A stretch of DNA of 64,000 nt from Paradesertivirga superstes (GCF_037622515.1 NZ_JBBJCN010000002.1:744001-808000), one strand, 5' to 3'. Counted from the stretch's first letter, positions 24,511 through 33,758 are shown. Notes: generated by a model from the letters alone, not told the origin. Numbers and translations: made by a program.

Positions 24511-25125
24511 ATGAACAATGTCAATGTGCGCTTTATCGCCATGCCTTCGCTTGCTTACTTGAGCGACTATAAAATCAAATATCAAGATGTTCTGACCTAT
24601 GTAACCTTAAGGTCTTTTAATAATAGTTCAACAAATGATTGCTTTCCATCATTTGAAACTCTGGCAGAGAAGGCTGGAACCTCTAGAGGCTTTATAACTA
24701 GTTCAATACCTAGGTTAGAGGCTTCAGGTTTAATTTCAATCATCCATTCTAAATCGATACATCTATCAAATAGATACCATTTTAAGAAGTTGGACATGTT
24801 TGAAAAGATCCCATATGATATATTTAATGCTACAGATCTCTCGCTCCATGAAAAGGCAATGTTAATATGTGTGAGGCAGTTTTTTAATCATGGACTCCTT
24901 CAAACCATTTATAGCATCAAAGATATCGAGAATCATTTAGGATTATCGTACAACACCGTCTATAAGCAATATAACGGCCTGAAGAACAATGGGTATATCG
25001 AAACAAGAAAGAAGAATCGCGCCTTATTAAGTGCAGATTTCCTAACTGATAAGATCAATTGGCTTTATAGTTATAAAAAAGAAAATAAGGATGAAGGAAA
25101 CAAATCAACATTCATCATGGGTTAA
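24511..25125 (+). CDS. HTH protein resembling a replication initiator (204 aa)
   Basis: Two winged-helix units can be seen. The first has YVTLRSFNNSSTNDCFPSFE, then LAEKAGTSRGFITSSIPRLE, the HTH_36 pattern common in phage and plasmid replication proteins. The second has IENHLGLSYNTVYKQYNGLK. There is no nuclease or NTPase motif. It lies behind the long inverted repeat at 24327-24392, which is a plausible binding site. A transcriptional regulator is the alternative. Confidence 0.7.
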   Translation: MNNVNVRFIAMPSLAYLSDYKIKYQDVLTYVTLRSFNNSSTNDCFPSFETLAEKAGTSRGFITSSIPRLEASGLISIIHSKSIHLSNRYHFKKLDMFEKIPYDIFNATDLSLHEKAMLICVRQFFNHGLLQTIYSIKDIENHLGLSYNTVYKQYNGLKNNGYIETRKKNRALLSADFLTDKINWLYSYKKENKDEGNKSTFIMG

Positions 25126-25133
25126 TTATTAAG

Positions 25134-25185
25134 GGGAGATTTTATCTAGGACTATATTAAAACTATAATCGAATAAAAATCTCCC
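25134..25185. repeat. 52-nt inverted-repeat element, copy 3
   Basis: GGGAGATTTT and AAAATCTCCC span 52 bases, exactly as at 3241 and 7811. Here it separates two convergent genes (ends 25125 and 25192), so in this place it may work as a bidirectional terminator. Confidence 0.6.
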
Positions 25186-25191
25186 TATTTA

Positions 25192-27084
25192 CTATCTATT
25201 TGTAAGATATTGCAGCTCTTTAGAAATTTTATCCTTAGTGGCAAAGAGCTTATACCAAGACTTGTAAGCCCCGTCAATTTGTTGCTTGCCGTTATGAAGC
25301 TTGCATTCGAAATAGTCGGTTATGTCTGCTCCCTTGGCCTTATATATAACTCCTGGTTTCTTTTGATAGTTGAATTCTGTATAGATACTTTGAAGCTTTT
25401 CCTTGATATCATCACTATAAAGTTTTACCTGAAGGGGGAAGGTTGTGATGATCTTATCTATCATTAACATGTGGTTTCTTCCTTCATCTTTTTTTATTTG
25501 GAATATAGCATCTGTTATAAATGGCTTGCTATAGTTTAGCTCATGTATTTTTTCGTATCCAATTTCAAAATAAGCATTGAATATGAACTCATCCTCGCTT
25601 TTTAGCCTTTGCAGTTCGTATCTATACTCTGTAGGGTCTAGGTCAAATTGATCGTTGTCTGTAACTAATCTGTGGAGTTGAGCAGTAACTTCCATCCTTC
25701 TTTTTTTATTCTTTGCTCTGCTGATACGGAGCCGATCTAAATCAGAAGAAATATGTGTTACTGGAATATGGGTGACATTAAAGAACTCAGTTTCCTGATA
25801 TTCTGCAAGTAAACTTTTTTCAGAATAGTAAAAGCTCTTTATACTTTTGCTATCAATAAAATTATCCTTTTTAAAGTCATTTACTGAATCATCTTCGTTG
25901 AACACTTCACTAGCAAACTGTTTATCAATGAGACTTTCTACAACATCCCTTGCCACCGGAGTGTAGGTTTTAGCTTGTAATTCTTTTAATTTAGAAATAT
26001 GATAGATTTCCCTGTCTGCATATAGAGCCACTTGATCTTTGCTGACAGCAGTTTGGTTTGGGTATATATTACTGATATGAGTAATCGTCTTTATACCTTT
26101 TCTACATCTTCCATAGATTTGAATAGCATCGGTTGATGGATCAATCACTGTATGATTAGCATCTTGAACATTCGTGATCATAATAACATGTGCTTTTACT
26201 GGGAGATCAATATCAACTGCACTATAAAATCGAGACGTTAGAAAGTTGTATCGTGCATACTTTTGCTCTTTTACACTATAGTTGACATTTGATAAGTTTT
26301 GATTTTGAAAGAACCGTATGTCAAGATCTTCAGCACAGAAAACCTTAAAATCATCCTTAACAAAATCCAACTGACTTAGGTAATAAATAGTCTTTCTGCA
26401 ATTGGTGAAAATGAATACTGGTAAGGAGTCTGATATTAGCTTCAGTACATTTCTAGAAGATGTTCTGATATTATTTGTTGTAATTAGCTTTAATTCCTTT
26501 TTATAAACAAATAGAGGCTCCATATCAAGAATCTTAAACCCTTGTTCAGTGAATTTTGGATGCGAGGGAATAATGGGAGTAGCGGACACCATAGCCTTTT
26601 GCTTAAATTCAAAGAACTCGTGAATAGGATTTAAGATCTTGTCTCTAAAAATTGCTTGTTTTATCCAAATTTCGCACTCGTCAATAAGGAGAAAGTAGTT
26701 TTCTCTATATGAGGAATCATGATGCTTTAAAATGTTAATGATTTTGTACAGGGATTCAGGAGTGGTCATAAACTTTTTATGAGGAATGGTCGGATCGTTT
26801 AAATAATCATTGACCACCGCTTTAACTTCCTTTATAGTCATTTTCCCCATTATAACACATAGTTTCTTTGGGAACTTCACTTTTTTAACTTCAATTACCG
26901 CTACATATGGCTCGATGATGATTGAATGCCTATGTGATGAAATTTCGTGGTGAGTGCATCCGAGTCCCGGACGTCTTTTATTAATGATATATTTAGAAGG
27001 TATCTTACCAAAGAATTTGCTCGCATTCAAAACTTCCGTAAAGTTGAGAGTGGCATCGCTAACATAAATCGTTTCTGTAGTCAT
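25192..27084 (-). CDS. SF2 helicase-like ATPase with altered Walker A
   Basis: Helicase motifs appear in order: PGLGCT at 39-44 at the Walker A position, LLIDECEIW at 132-140 (motif II), SATP at 167-170 (motif III) and QIYGRCRKG at 322-330 (motif VI). In motif I the Lys that binds ATP is replaced by Cys. The remaining 300 residues are helical and unknown. I recall related Bacteroidota mobile-element proteins with PGxGATT in this place, so the change may be a family trait. It could be a DNA-remodelling ATPase using another ATP contact or an inactive scaffold. Confidence 0.65.
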   Translation of the reverse strand: MTTETIYVSDATLNFTEVLNASKFFGKIPSKYIINKRRPGLGCTHHEISSHRHSIIIEPYVAVIEVKKVKFPKKLCVIMGKMTIKEVKAVVNDYLNDPTIPHKKFMTTPESLYKIINILKHHDSSYRENYFLLIDECEIWIKQAIFRDKILNPIHEFFEFKQKAMVSATPIIPSHPKFTEQGFKILDMEPLFVYKKELKLITTNNIRTSSRNVLKLISDSLPVFIFTNCRKTIYYLSQLDFVKDDFKVFCAEDLDIRFFQNQNLSNVNYSVKEQKYARYNFLTSRFYSAVDIDLPVKAHVIMITNVQDANHTVIDPSTDAIQIYGRCRKGIKTITHISNIYPNQTAVSKDQVALYADREIYHISKLKELQAKTYTPVARDVVESLIDKQFASEVFNEDDSVNDFKKDNFIDSKSIKSFYYSEKSLLAEYQETEFFNVTHIPVTHISSDLDRLRISRAKNKKRRMEVTAQLHRLVTDNDQFDLDPTEYRYELQRLKSEDEFIFNAYFEIGYEKIHELNYSKPFITDAIFQIKKDEGRNHMLMIDKIITTFPLQVKLYSDDIKEKLQSIYTEFNYQKKPGVIYKAKGADITDYFECKLHNGKQQIDGAYKSWYKLFATKDKISKELQYLTNR

Positions 27085-27099
27085 TTAGGATAGAAATTA

Positions 27100-27121
27100 A
27101 GCCTTGGACTTCTCCAAGGCT
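27100..27121 (-). terminator. Terminator-like hairpin between two mobile-element genes
   Basis: AGCCTTGG/CCAAGGCT with a 6-base loop lies between the 209-aa gene and the SF2-like gene. On the minus strand only TTAATTTC follows, so termination may be partial. Confidence 0.5.
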
Positions 27122-27138
27122 GATCTAATAGAGTTATA

Positions 27139-27768
27139 TTATAGATTATTGTCATAGTCAATGTCATCTAAGGAATCAAGGAAAATTTGATTGTTCTCAT
27201 TCTCCTCCTCTTCCTGTAGAATTAGATCCGCCAGTATTGAATTTTCCTCATCCGTGCATTCTTGATCCATGATTTGATAAGCGAGCTCTTGCAACTCATA
27301 TTCGCTTGGTAGTGACTCCATCAAAACTTCAAATTCAACTTCTTTTCTAACAGCATCGCAAATTTCCCACCGTTCCCGAATTGCATCAGTCAGAAACTCC
27401 ACGGGATTGACAGGTCCAACGTATGGTCCTAAAACGTTCCAAACGATTTTGTATGTAGGACTGAAGGATGGATTCTGAGAGGGTTCCAGATTATTGCTTT
27501 CGATGTGAATGACGGTGCCTTCAAGTTCTTTGTAAGATATTTCCTTCAGCCCGTCAGACAGTCTGTTGCTTAGAGATGAAAGGTTGATTTTTACTGCGAG
27601 GCAGGCCTCAAAGGTGGGTTGAGGGTACCAATAAGCAGTTGCATAAGCCTCTTGCTTATTGTTGTTTGTTTTCGGTTTTGAAACCCTGGCTATTAAGTAA
27701 TATCCTATTCTTATTGCATCATTTGCTCTTGATGGGCACTGAGAGTAATAAATTGATTTTAAGCTCAT
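27139..27768 (-). CDS. Hypothetical protein with acidic C-terminus (209 aa)
   Basis: I do not recognise this protein. It has a mixed alpha/beta first half (IRIGYYLIARVSKPK; YATAYWYPQPTFEACLAVKI) and a very acidic tail (LILQEEEENENNQ). Acidic tails of this sort suggest a protein-interaction or DNA-mimic role, but that is speculative. It is upstream of the SF2-like gene in the same direction. Confidence 0.58.
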   Translation of the reverse strand: MSLKSIYYSQCPSRANDAIRIGYYLIARVSKPKTNNNKQEAYATAYWYPQPTFEACLAVKINLSSLSNRLSDGLKEISYKELEGTVIHIESNNLEPSQNPSFSPTYKIVWNVLGPYVGPVNPVEFLTDAIRERWEICDAVRKEVEFEVLMESLPSEYELQELAYQIMDQECTDEENSILADLILQEEEENENNQIFLDSLDDIDYDNNL

Positions 27769-27959
27769 TGTCCTAATTTTTTTAATTTAATCCATTGCTT
27801 TCGTTTGCTTTTAAGTCGTCTAATTGCTGTTCACGACTCGCTTGGCCAAGCACTACGAATTATTATCGTACAGCAAAGGTGCAAACAGGTGAGAGTAGGC
27901 GGGGAAATAACTAGGATGACTAAATTGCGCAGGAAGTTATTGATCTGTAAGTCTGCGCG

Positions 27960-28757
27960 TTAAGATTTTTTTGCGCGATATCGGATCTTAGAGCCTATGT
28001 AATCCTCAGGGTTGCTCGAGATCGACTCATCATCAATGAAGTTAAAAAGCTTTAAAAATTGGAAAAGGAATCTGCCCTGATCACTTGATAGAGTTGTTCC
28101 TGGCTTGCTTTTCAATGTCGTTTCTTGATTGAGGTAATTAACGACAGTTGAACAGAAACTCGAAAGTGTAGTATCATATTGATCCGAGCTAGTAGAACTC
28201 TTAATAGAGTTTAGAGCTTTCTTAAAAGAGACGTAATTTGGTTCACAGTCTTTAAGTACTTCGTGTAACTCAGGGCTGAATGCTGGAGAACGGGTTATTC
28301 TGATTATATTTTCGACTAAGGGCTGGATCACTGCTTGAATGAAGATGGCCTGATCGAAAGTCACTTTTTCTTTAAATCCTTTTCGTTCAACTGATATGGT
28401 GAGTTTTGAGAAATGGTTTTCCTCATAAAGTTTCAAGAGTAATAATGCATTCTTTAAAGCGTCTTTAGCGGTTTTGATATTCAACTTGTCCAATTCTGCG
28501 CCTTCAAAACCTTGCATGATTGAACCCGCAAAGAATAACAGGTGGTCGGAATGGCCAGAGATGTTGTAGGTAGTTAAGAGTTCTGCGTATTCGGTTAAGC
28601 ACTCCTCAAGCTCTGTAGTCGATCTATGATGCGTTTGAAAAGCATGTGAGACCGAATTCAACGATTCATTCTTGGTTTCCAATAGTTGAGCTTGCATCTC
28701 AATATCCAAATTGTATTTTCTTAGAATGTTGTAGTTGATATGGATATCGAATTGCAT
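27960..28757 (-). CDS. Hypothetical protein (265 aa) beside the integrase
   Basis: I do not recognise this protein. It appears all-helical with no signal peptide, and has a basic end (SKIRYRAKKS). It lies downstream of the integrase gene on the same strand but is separated from it by a strong terminator (28780-28811), so it has its own promoter. Proteins of this size next to Bacteroidota integrases are common cargo of unknown function. Confidence 0.58.
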   Translation of the reverse strand: MQFDIHINYNILRKYNLDIEMQAQLLETKNESLNSVSHAFQTHHRSTTELEECLTEYAELLTTYNISGHSDHLLFFAGSIMQGFEGAELDKLNIKTAKDALKNALLLLKLYEENHFSKLTISVERKGFKEKVTFDQAIFIQAVIQPLVENIIRITRSPAFSPELHEVLKDCEPNYVSFKKALNSIKSSTSSDQYDTTLSSFCSTVVNYLNQETTLKSKPGTTLSSDQGRFLFQFLKLFNFIDDESISSNPEDYIGSKIRYRAKKS

Positions 28758-28779
28758 TTTGTAAAGGTAGTAGTTGGTT

Positions 28780-28811
28780 TAAAAATAAAAAATCCTGCCC
28801 GAAGGCAGGAC
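28780..28811 (-). terminator. Rho-independent terminator of the integrase gene
   Basis: On the minus strand TCCTGCC, loop TTCG and GGCAGGA are followed by TTTTTTATTTTT. Confidence 0.85.
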
Positions 28812-28816
28812 TAGAT

Positions 28817-30043
28817 TTATTCAATGCTACAACAAACTCTCTTATTGACTTTATCAATCACCTCCTTATCAAAGCTATCTAGGTAGACATTCGTGATGGC
28901 GTTTCCATATTCGTGTCCTAGCGCCTCAGCTATGACTTCATTGCTATAGCCCAGTTTCTTTGCTATCGTGGCCCAAGAGTGTCTAGCGGTATAAGTGGTA
29001 ATCTCACCCTCATATTCTATTATTTCACCAAGCTGCTTAATGTATTTATTTATGAGCTTTGTTCTCCCTTTAACTATACGCATTAGCGTTTCTTCATCTT
29101 TCGGTTTATAGTTTATTACAGGCAGGATATAGCCCGTCTTAGACGAATTTAAGTATAGTTCGATGATAGTAGCTGCTTGAGGTAAAACTTTTATATCGTA
29201 CCACTTCCCAGTTTTACGCCGTTTATATTCAATTCTTCCGTCTTTATACGAATCTGGAGCGAGTAAAGCCAAGTCTACAATTGAAATTCCAATTAGATAG
29301 AAAGAAAGTAGGAACCAATTTCTCACGTGCCAGATAGTTGTATCCTCAACCAGTTTAAGGTTTTTAATCTTCTTGATTACGAGTTTATCGATTGCTCGTT
29401 TTCTAGTCTTTTCAGGTTTTAACTTAAAGTCATCGAAGGGATATAATGCCTTGTCAACAAGTTTAACTTTGATTGCTTTGTTATAGAATATTCGGATTGT
29501 TCTAACATAAAGATAAATCGAGTTATGCTTAATCTCCTTCTTAGTTAGAAAGGCATTATAGGCATCAAGAAATGCATAGTCTATCTGCTCAAAGTATAAA
29601 TCGTCTTTTGGATAGTAGAGTTTCAATGCGTTAACCGTTGATTGATAAACCCAAGCATTACCAATTTTATTTATGCTCTTCAATTCATCAATCAAACCCT
29701 GAGCATATTGGTAAACCGTTAGTTTCGATACTTTAGCAGGTGTATCTTCTTTTACAACTACAGACTTTTCTGGATTAAGAAATGATAGGATAGTCTGATC
29801 ATCGGCCAATAAGAGTTGTGATTGTAGGTCGGCGAAATCCTTCCTTAAACGGATGTTTAATGCTTTATAAGAGGGATGGGATTTCTTAACTAAATTCAAA
29901 TTCTCATCCCAATCTTCAGCTCTCATTGAGATGCCTGTACTACGGGTGGTTGTTTTCCTTTGATGACAGATCATAAAATTCAATGAATAGGAACCGTCTT
30001 TTTTAATTCTTCGTTTGTCTAAAAATAGCTTAATAGTAACCAT
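28817..30043 (-). CDS. Tyrosine recombinase (integrase)
   Basis: The protein has the three-part layout of Bacteroidota integrases: an N-terminal arm-binding domain (FLDKRRIKKDGSYSLNFMI), a SAM-like core-binding domain, and a catalytic domain. The latter has KRRKTGK, TYTARHSWAT (Arg-His), LGHEYGNAITNVY with the second His and the Tyr nucleophile. The usual first Arg is not obvious at SFYLIGISIVDL, a variation also known in IntDOT. ATG at 30043 is preferred to 30088, because the longer form would run through the TGTACATGCA repeats. It probably integrated the island at the adjacent tRNA-Ala gene. Confidence 0.93.
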   Translation of the reverse strand: MVTIKLFLDKRRIKKDGSYSLNFMICHQRKTTTRSTGISMRAEDWDENLNLVKKSHPSYKALNIRLRKDFADLQSQLLLADDQTILSFLNPEKSVVVKEDTPAKVSKLTVYQYAQGLIDELKSINKIGNAWVYQSTVNALKLYYPKDDLYFEQIDYAFLDAYNAFLTKKEIKHNSIYLYVRTIRIFYNKAIKVKLVDKALYPFDDFKLKPEKTRKRAIDKLVIKKIKNLKLVEDTTIWHVRNWFLLSFYLIGISIVDLALLAPDSYKDGRIEYKRRKTGKWYDIKVLPQAATIIELYLNSSKTGYILPVINYKPKDEETLMRIVKGRTKLINKYIKQLGEIIEYEGEITTYTARHSWATIAKKLGYSNEVIAEALGHEYGNAITNVYLDSFDKEVIDKVNKRVCCSIE

Positions 30044-30077
30044 AAGTTGTTTTTTATGGTCAAGCAGCATGCATTTT

Positions 30078-30110
30078 TGTACATGCATTGTACATGCAGA
30101 TGTACATGCA
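30078..30110. repeat. Three TGTACATGCA direct repeats upstream of integrase
   Basis: TGTACATGCA occurs at 30078, 30089 and 30101, spaced 11 and 12 bases, about one helical turn. The position between the integrase start and the tRNA fits arm-type integrase sites or sites for an excision factor or repressor. Confidence 0.6.
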
Positions 30111-30217
30111 AACTCAAGAAAAATAGAGATTTGGAAGTAGCTGTTACGTTTTATAGAAACCCTTTAAGTTAAACTGTAGCATCAAAACCCGCCTATAAAG
30201 CTTATTTACAACTATTA

Positions 30218-30248
30218 TTTGCACCTTGGTCTCTTTTTACTACTTTTA
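30218..30248 (+). promoter_or_regulatory. Promoter of tRNA-Ala
   Basis: TTTG, 19 bases, then TACTTTTA lies 10 bases before the tRNA. The consensus match and placement are good. Confidence 0.65.
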
Positions 30249-30257
30249 CGCCCTCAA

Positions 30258-30332
<75 letters not shown>

Positions 30333-30342
30333 CATTGATAAT

Positions 30343-30379
30343 CAGGCTTTTAGAATAAAATCTAAAGGCCTGTTTTTTT
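30343..30379 (+). terminator. Terminator of tRNA-Ala
   Basis: CAGGCTTTTAGA pairs with TCTAAAGGCCTG (one G-T pair) and is followed by seven T residues. The rest of the gap 30380-30682 is AT-rich with no gene seen. Confidence 0.85.
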
Positions 30380-30682
30380 GGCACCCCAAAAATGGGTAAA
30401 ATACTTCCGTATGCTTTTTGCACAAAATGCGTAAAAACAGATAATTGGGAGTTACCGGTCATTTCAGAAATAACAGATGAGGCTTGAGGATAATTAATTT
30501 ACAAATCTTTAATTAAGAGTAAAATTTTATAATAATTCATACCTTAATTTTTTTTAAAATAATCTCTAAGTTTACGTTGAAATAATAATAATGAAACAAA
30601 CAGTGACTTTTAGCGTTAGTAAATAATTAAAACAATTTCCAATTAACCAAATTTTGTACTATCCAATTTATTATTCTTGCCT

Positions 30683-30922
30683 ATGGATTTAACGAATTTT
30701 TCGAAATCAGAAATGCCTTATAAGGAAAACTATAAAACCTTATATGCCTGGATTGTAGCCAAATGGGTAGTATTATTAATAGCAATTCTACTTGTTTTTG
30801 AGTTTTTGTACTTTGTAAATACTGCCAATTCATCTTTAGAAATAACTATTATATGTATATTTCTTTTTGCTCTTATCAGCAATATTCCCATTCTTTATTC
30901 TTTTTATAAAAAAACAGATTAA
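30683..30922 (+). CDS. Small two-span membrane protein (79 aa)
   Basis: ATG at 30683 is preferred over a TTG two codons earlier. Residues 25-48 (YAWIVAKWVVLLIAILLVFE) and 57-77 (ITIICIFLFALISNIPILYS) are membrane segments. It has no recognisable family. A hairpin terminator follows at 30944. Confidence 0.55.
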   Translation: MDLTNFSKSEMPYKENYKTLYAWIVAKWVVLLIAILLVFEFLYFVNTANSSLEITIICIFLFALISNIPILYSFYKKTD

Positions 30923-30943
30923 AGAATAATTAAATCCACCAAT

Positions 30944-30969
30944 GAAACGCCGGGTATTCCTGGCGTTTC
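30944..30969 (+). terminator. Hairpin terminator
   Basis: GAAACGCC and GGCGTTTC form a perfect 8-bp stem, extended by CCGG pairs, followed by GATTTTA. Confidence 0.6.
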
Positions 30970-31123
30970 GATTTTAAATGTGAAATCAGACATCCGACTT
31001 TCTTCGAAAACTGTAAACACAATCTGTCCATTTTTTAATACAACTAACCGAGAAATGATTAATTAAAGAACTTTTTTAAGACTGGCATAAATTTCGCATA
31101 TGTCTGGTTAAAAAATTAAGCGT

Positions 31124-31264
31124 ATGACTGCATCGACTTCTACTATCGTTATTGAAAAATTAATTGATCTTGAATTGGTCTATAAACTTAAAGCGGATTT
31201 ACTAAAATTCAGGAGAAAAAAAACCTCCGTTATTAATAAATCAGAAGGCTCCAAAGCTGCTTAA
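31124..31264 (+). CDS. Small basic protein (46 aa)
   Basis: An ATG frame reads MTASTSTIVIEKLIDLELVY, then a Lys/Arg-rich helix (KADLLKFRRKKTS). It looks like a small stand-alone protein of the type often missed in Bacteroidota annotation. No family is recognised, and it lies 90 bases before the response regulator. Confidence 0.4.
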   Translation: MTASTSTIVIEKLIDLELVYKLKADLLKFRRKKTSVINKSEGSKAA

Positions 31265-31353
31265 TAAACATGAATAGAAAAGCGCAATCACTTTTCAGAA
31301 ACAATTAAAATCCGTGAACTCATTTGTTCGTAATGATTGAGTTAGTGAACCCG

Positions 31354-31722
31354 ATGAAAAGAGTATTAGTCTGTGATGATGACAAAGAGATACTAGAAAT
31401 TCTTAATATTATTTTAACAAGTGCCGGATGGGAAGTTTTTACATCAGAAAATGTTGTAGAAATAATCGACAAAGTAGCTAATTATAATCCTTCGGTCATA
31501 GTTATGGATAACTGGATTCCTGACCTGGGAGGAATTTTTGCGACGCAACAAATTAAAAGTCATCCGGTTTTTCATTCAATCCCGGTGGTTTATTCAACTG
31601 CCAATGATAATATAACTGATTTAGCTAAGAAAGCTGGCGCTGACTTGTTTATAGGTAAGCCCTTTAATTTAGAAGATTTTGAGAGCATAATGGAACAAGC
31701 TTATCTTTTAAATTGCCATTAA
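31354..31722 (+). CDS. Single-domain response regulator (CheY-like)
   Basis: From ATG 31354 the protein is a bare receiver domain of about 122 residues: acidic patch VCDDDKE (residues 6-12), phospho-acceptor Asp52 in VMDNWIPD, the Ser/Thr switch in VVYSTAN and the conserved Lys102 in GKPF. Upstream ATG and TTG starts would only add a short tail. With no output domain it must act by protein contact; no sensor kinase lies nearby. Confidence 0.88.
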   Translation: MKRVLVCDDDKEILEILNIILTSAGWEVFTSENVVEIIDKVANYNPSVIVMDNWIPDLGGIFATQQIKSHPVFHSIPVVYSTANDNITDLAKKAGADLFIGKPFNLEDFESIMEQAYLLNCH

Positions 31723-31771
31723 TTCTTTTAATTTTCGTATTATAGGTCAGGCTTTAACTACTACAAATTTT

Positions 31772-32386
31772 ATGTTAAAACTGGTTTATATATTCCTGTT
31801 AGTTTATTGTAATCTGTCTTCTGCATCTGCTCTTTCAAAACTCAGTTCTGATACTCCCAAAATAGTACTTATTAAAATCCTTGTACACGAAAAAAAACCA
31901 ATATCAGAACCGGCTTCCGGAACGGGCATCACCGATAGTAAGCCATCAAATAAACGTTCATTTAAACCACTTGCATCCAATAAAACTAATCCGGTTCGTC
32001 TGCCTAAAAAACTGAGACAGGAAATTTCTATTTCTGATCGTCAGTTGCAAGAGAACACGATTAGCCGGAAACTGAAACCACTTGCGTCCATTAAAAACAA
32101 CCCTGTTCACCTGCCCGGAAAACTGAAGCAGGAAATTACTGATTCCGGGCGTCCGTTAAAAAAACACACTATTAACAGGAAATTTCGGCCCATTCCAGAA
32201 AAAGAAGGTATTACACAGATCAGAAGCCCGCAAAAAAACAAACACATGTTTATTAGCTTGTTATTAATTGTAACCGGAACTATTGTGGCCCTTTTCTACA
32301 GATCTGGTATATTTCTGATAGTTGCAATTTTACTCATGATTACAGGGTACTATCTTTTTATTTACTCATTGCTATTCATGGTATAG
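31772..32386 (+). CDS. Membrane protein with two 37-residue tandem repeats
   Basis: A signal-like N-terminus (LVYIFLLVYCNLSSASAL) is followed by a Lys/Pro-rich stretch with two tandem 37-residue units, each opening KPLAS and containing NPV..LP.KL.QEI; a third unit begins at RPIP. The C-terminus has two membrane segments (FISLLLIVTGTIVALFY; FLIVAILLMITGYYLFIYSL). The repeats are also visible in the DNA with a 111-base period. Function is unknown. Confidence 0.55.
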   Translation: MLKLVYIFLLVYCNLSSASALSKLSSDTPKIVLIKILVHEKKPISEPASGTGITDSKPSNKRSFKPLASNKTNPVRLPKKLRQEISISDRQLQENTISRKLKPLASIKNNPVHLPGKLKQEITDSGRPLKKHTINRKFRPIPEKEGITQIRSPQKNKHMFISLLLIVTGTIVALFYRSGIFLIVAILLMITGYYLFIYSLLFMV

Positions 32387-32485
32387 CCCCGGTAAAAGAA
32401 TTTATGAACTTTTCTCTGGTGCAAATCTTCATGCAGAGTTTAAAACAAATCAAACTTTAAGAGTCTTGTTATAAAAAATCAAATC

Positions 32486-33154
32486 ATGACCCTAAAGAAA
32501 AAACATTCTTTCCTTTACAAAAACAGCCTAAGCATTGTGGTTATCTCATTAATGCTGTTTTCATGGGCAGGTCAGGCCTATACCGGCTGGAGGGAACATA
32601 ATAAAGACCTGATAGAGCAAGGGGGAAAAGAACTAAGTATAAATAGTTACTTAAGATCTGGCCATTTCATCCAGGCAACATTTGAAAACTGGGAAAGTGA
32701 ATTTTTACAAATGGCCCTATATGTGATGCTCACTGTAAGCCTGCGGCAAATCGGGTCTTCAGAATCAAAGCCGATTGAAGGAAAACAAGAGGTTGACCGC
32801 GAACCTAAGCCTCATAAAAATGCCCCCTGGCCAGTAAAAAAAGGAGGTATAATTCTTAAATTATATGAGTATTCTCTTACCATCGCATTTTTTATTTTAT
32901 TTCTGATAAGTTTTGGATTGCATGCTTATGGAAGCTGGGAAAACTACAATCTTGAACAGGAATTAAAACAACTGCCGCCGGAAGAATTCATGATTTATAT
33001 TTTCGATACCAGATTTTGGTTTGAAAGCTTTCAGAATTGGCAAAGTGAGTTTCTTTCGGTCGCATCGATAGTTATATTATCTATATTTCTGAGACAGAAG
33101 GGCTCGCCAGAATCCAAACCTGTTGATGCGCCCCATTTTCAAACCGGAGAGTAA
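32486..33154 (+). CDS. DUF6766-like membrane protein with internal duplication
   Basis: The protein is two copies of one unit. Each has a membrane helix (SIVVISLMLFSWAGQAYTGW; IAFFILFLISFGLHAYGSWE), a loop, then a FENWESEFLQMA or FQNWQSEFLSVA motif, a second hydrophobic stretch and LRQ-GS-ESKP. This pattern matches the DUF6766 family. The role is unknown. Confidence 0.75.
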   Translation: MTLKKKHSFLYKNSLSIVVISLMLFSWAGQAYTGWREHNKDLIEQGGKELSINSYLRSGHFIQATFENWESEFLQMALYVMLTVSLRQIGSSESKPIEGKQEVDREPKPHKNAPWPVKKGGIILKLYEYSLTIAFFILFLISFGLHAYGSWENYNLEQELKQLPPEEFMIYIFDTRFWFESFQNWQSEFLSVASIVILSIFLRQKGSPESKPVDAPHFQTGE

Positions 33155-33308
33155 AAAAAGCCTGCCTCCACTGTCAATCGCAATATTTTCAACCTAATGA
33201 TGTATTTTTTTCAATACTTCTATAAAAAACATATGAATTTTCCAATAATTAGCCTATTTTTACTATAAGAATCGTCGCAATCTCCCAAATAAAATTCAAA
33301 ATGGTAAC

Positions 33309-33758
33309 ATGATAGAAATAATACGAACAACAAGCGATGATAAACGGTTTAAAAACCTGATTCTGGAACTTGACAATGATTTAATGAGCAGATATACCCA
33401 TGCGGACTATAAGTTTGATGCGAATATTCAATTAAATGCTCTCGATACTGCGGTGGTTGCTCAGATAACTAATATAACTGTAGGCTGCGGATGCTTTAAG
33501 GAAATTAATTCAACGACAATAGAAATAAAGCGGATGTATGTGAATCCTTACTTCAGGGGATTTGGGGTTGCTTCAATGATGATTGATGCACTTACTAAAT
33601 GGGCCCAGGAATTATTTTATGATCATGCGGTTTTAGAAACCGGAATCAAACAACCTGAATCTATAAAGCTGTACGAGAAACATGGCTTTATTAAAATCCC
33701 TTCCTTTCCGCCTTATAATGATCTGCCGAATAGTGTCTGCATGGGAAAAGAGCTTTAA
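33309..33758 (+). CDS. GNAT-family N-acetyltransferase
   Basis: The protein has the acetyl-CoA binding motif A, IKRMYVNPYFRGFGVASMMI with RGFGVA at 83-88, and motif B ETGIKQPESIKLYEKHGF. At 149 residues it is a single GNAT domain. Its acceptor cannot be predicted. Its stop overlaps the end of the convergent GH2 gene by 4 bases. Confidence 0.88.
   Translation: MIEIIRTTSDDKRFKNLILELDNDLMSRYTHADYKFDANIQLNALDTAVVAQITNITVGCGCFKEINSTTIEIKRMYVNPYFRGFGVASMMIDALTKWAQELFYDHAVLETGIKQPESIKLYEKHGFIKIPSFPPYNDLPNSVCMGKEL

Noticed and set aside
30060..30115. Short CRISPR-like array from the TGTACATGCA repeats
   Set aside because: The repeats are 10 bases with 1-2 base gaps, far too short for a CRISPR; no cas genes are near. 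They fit integrase arm sites.
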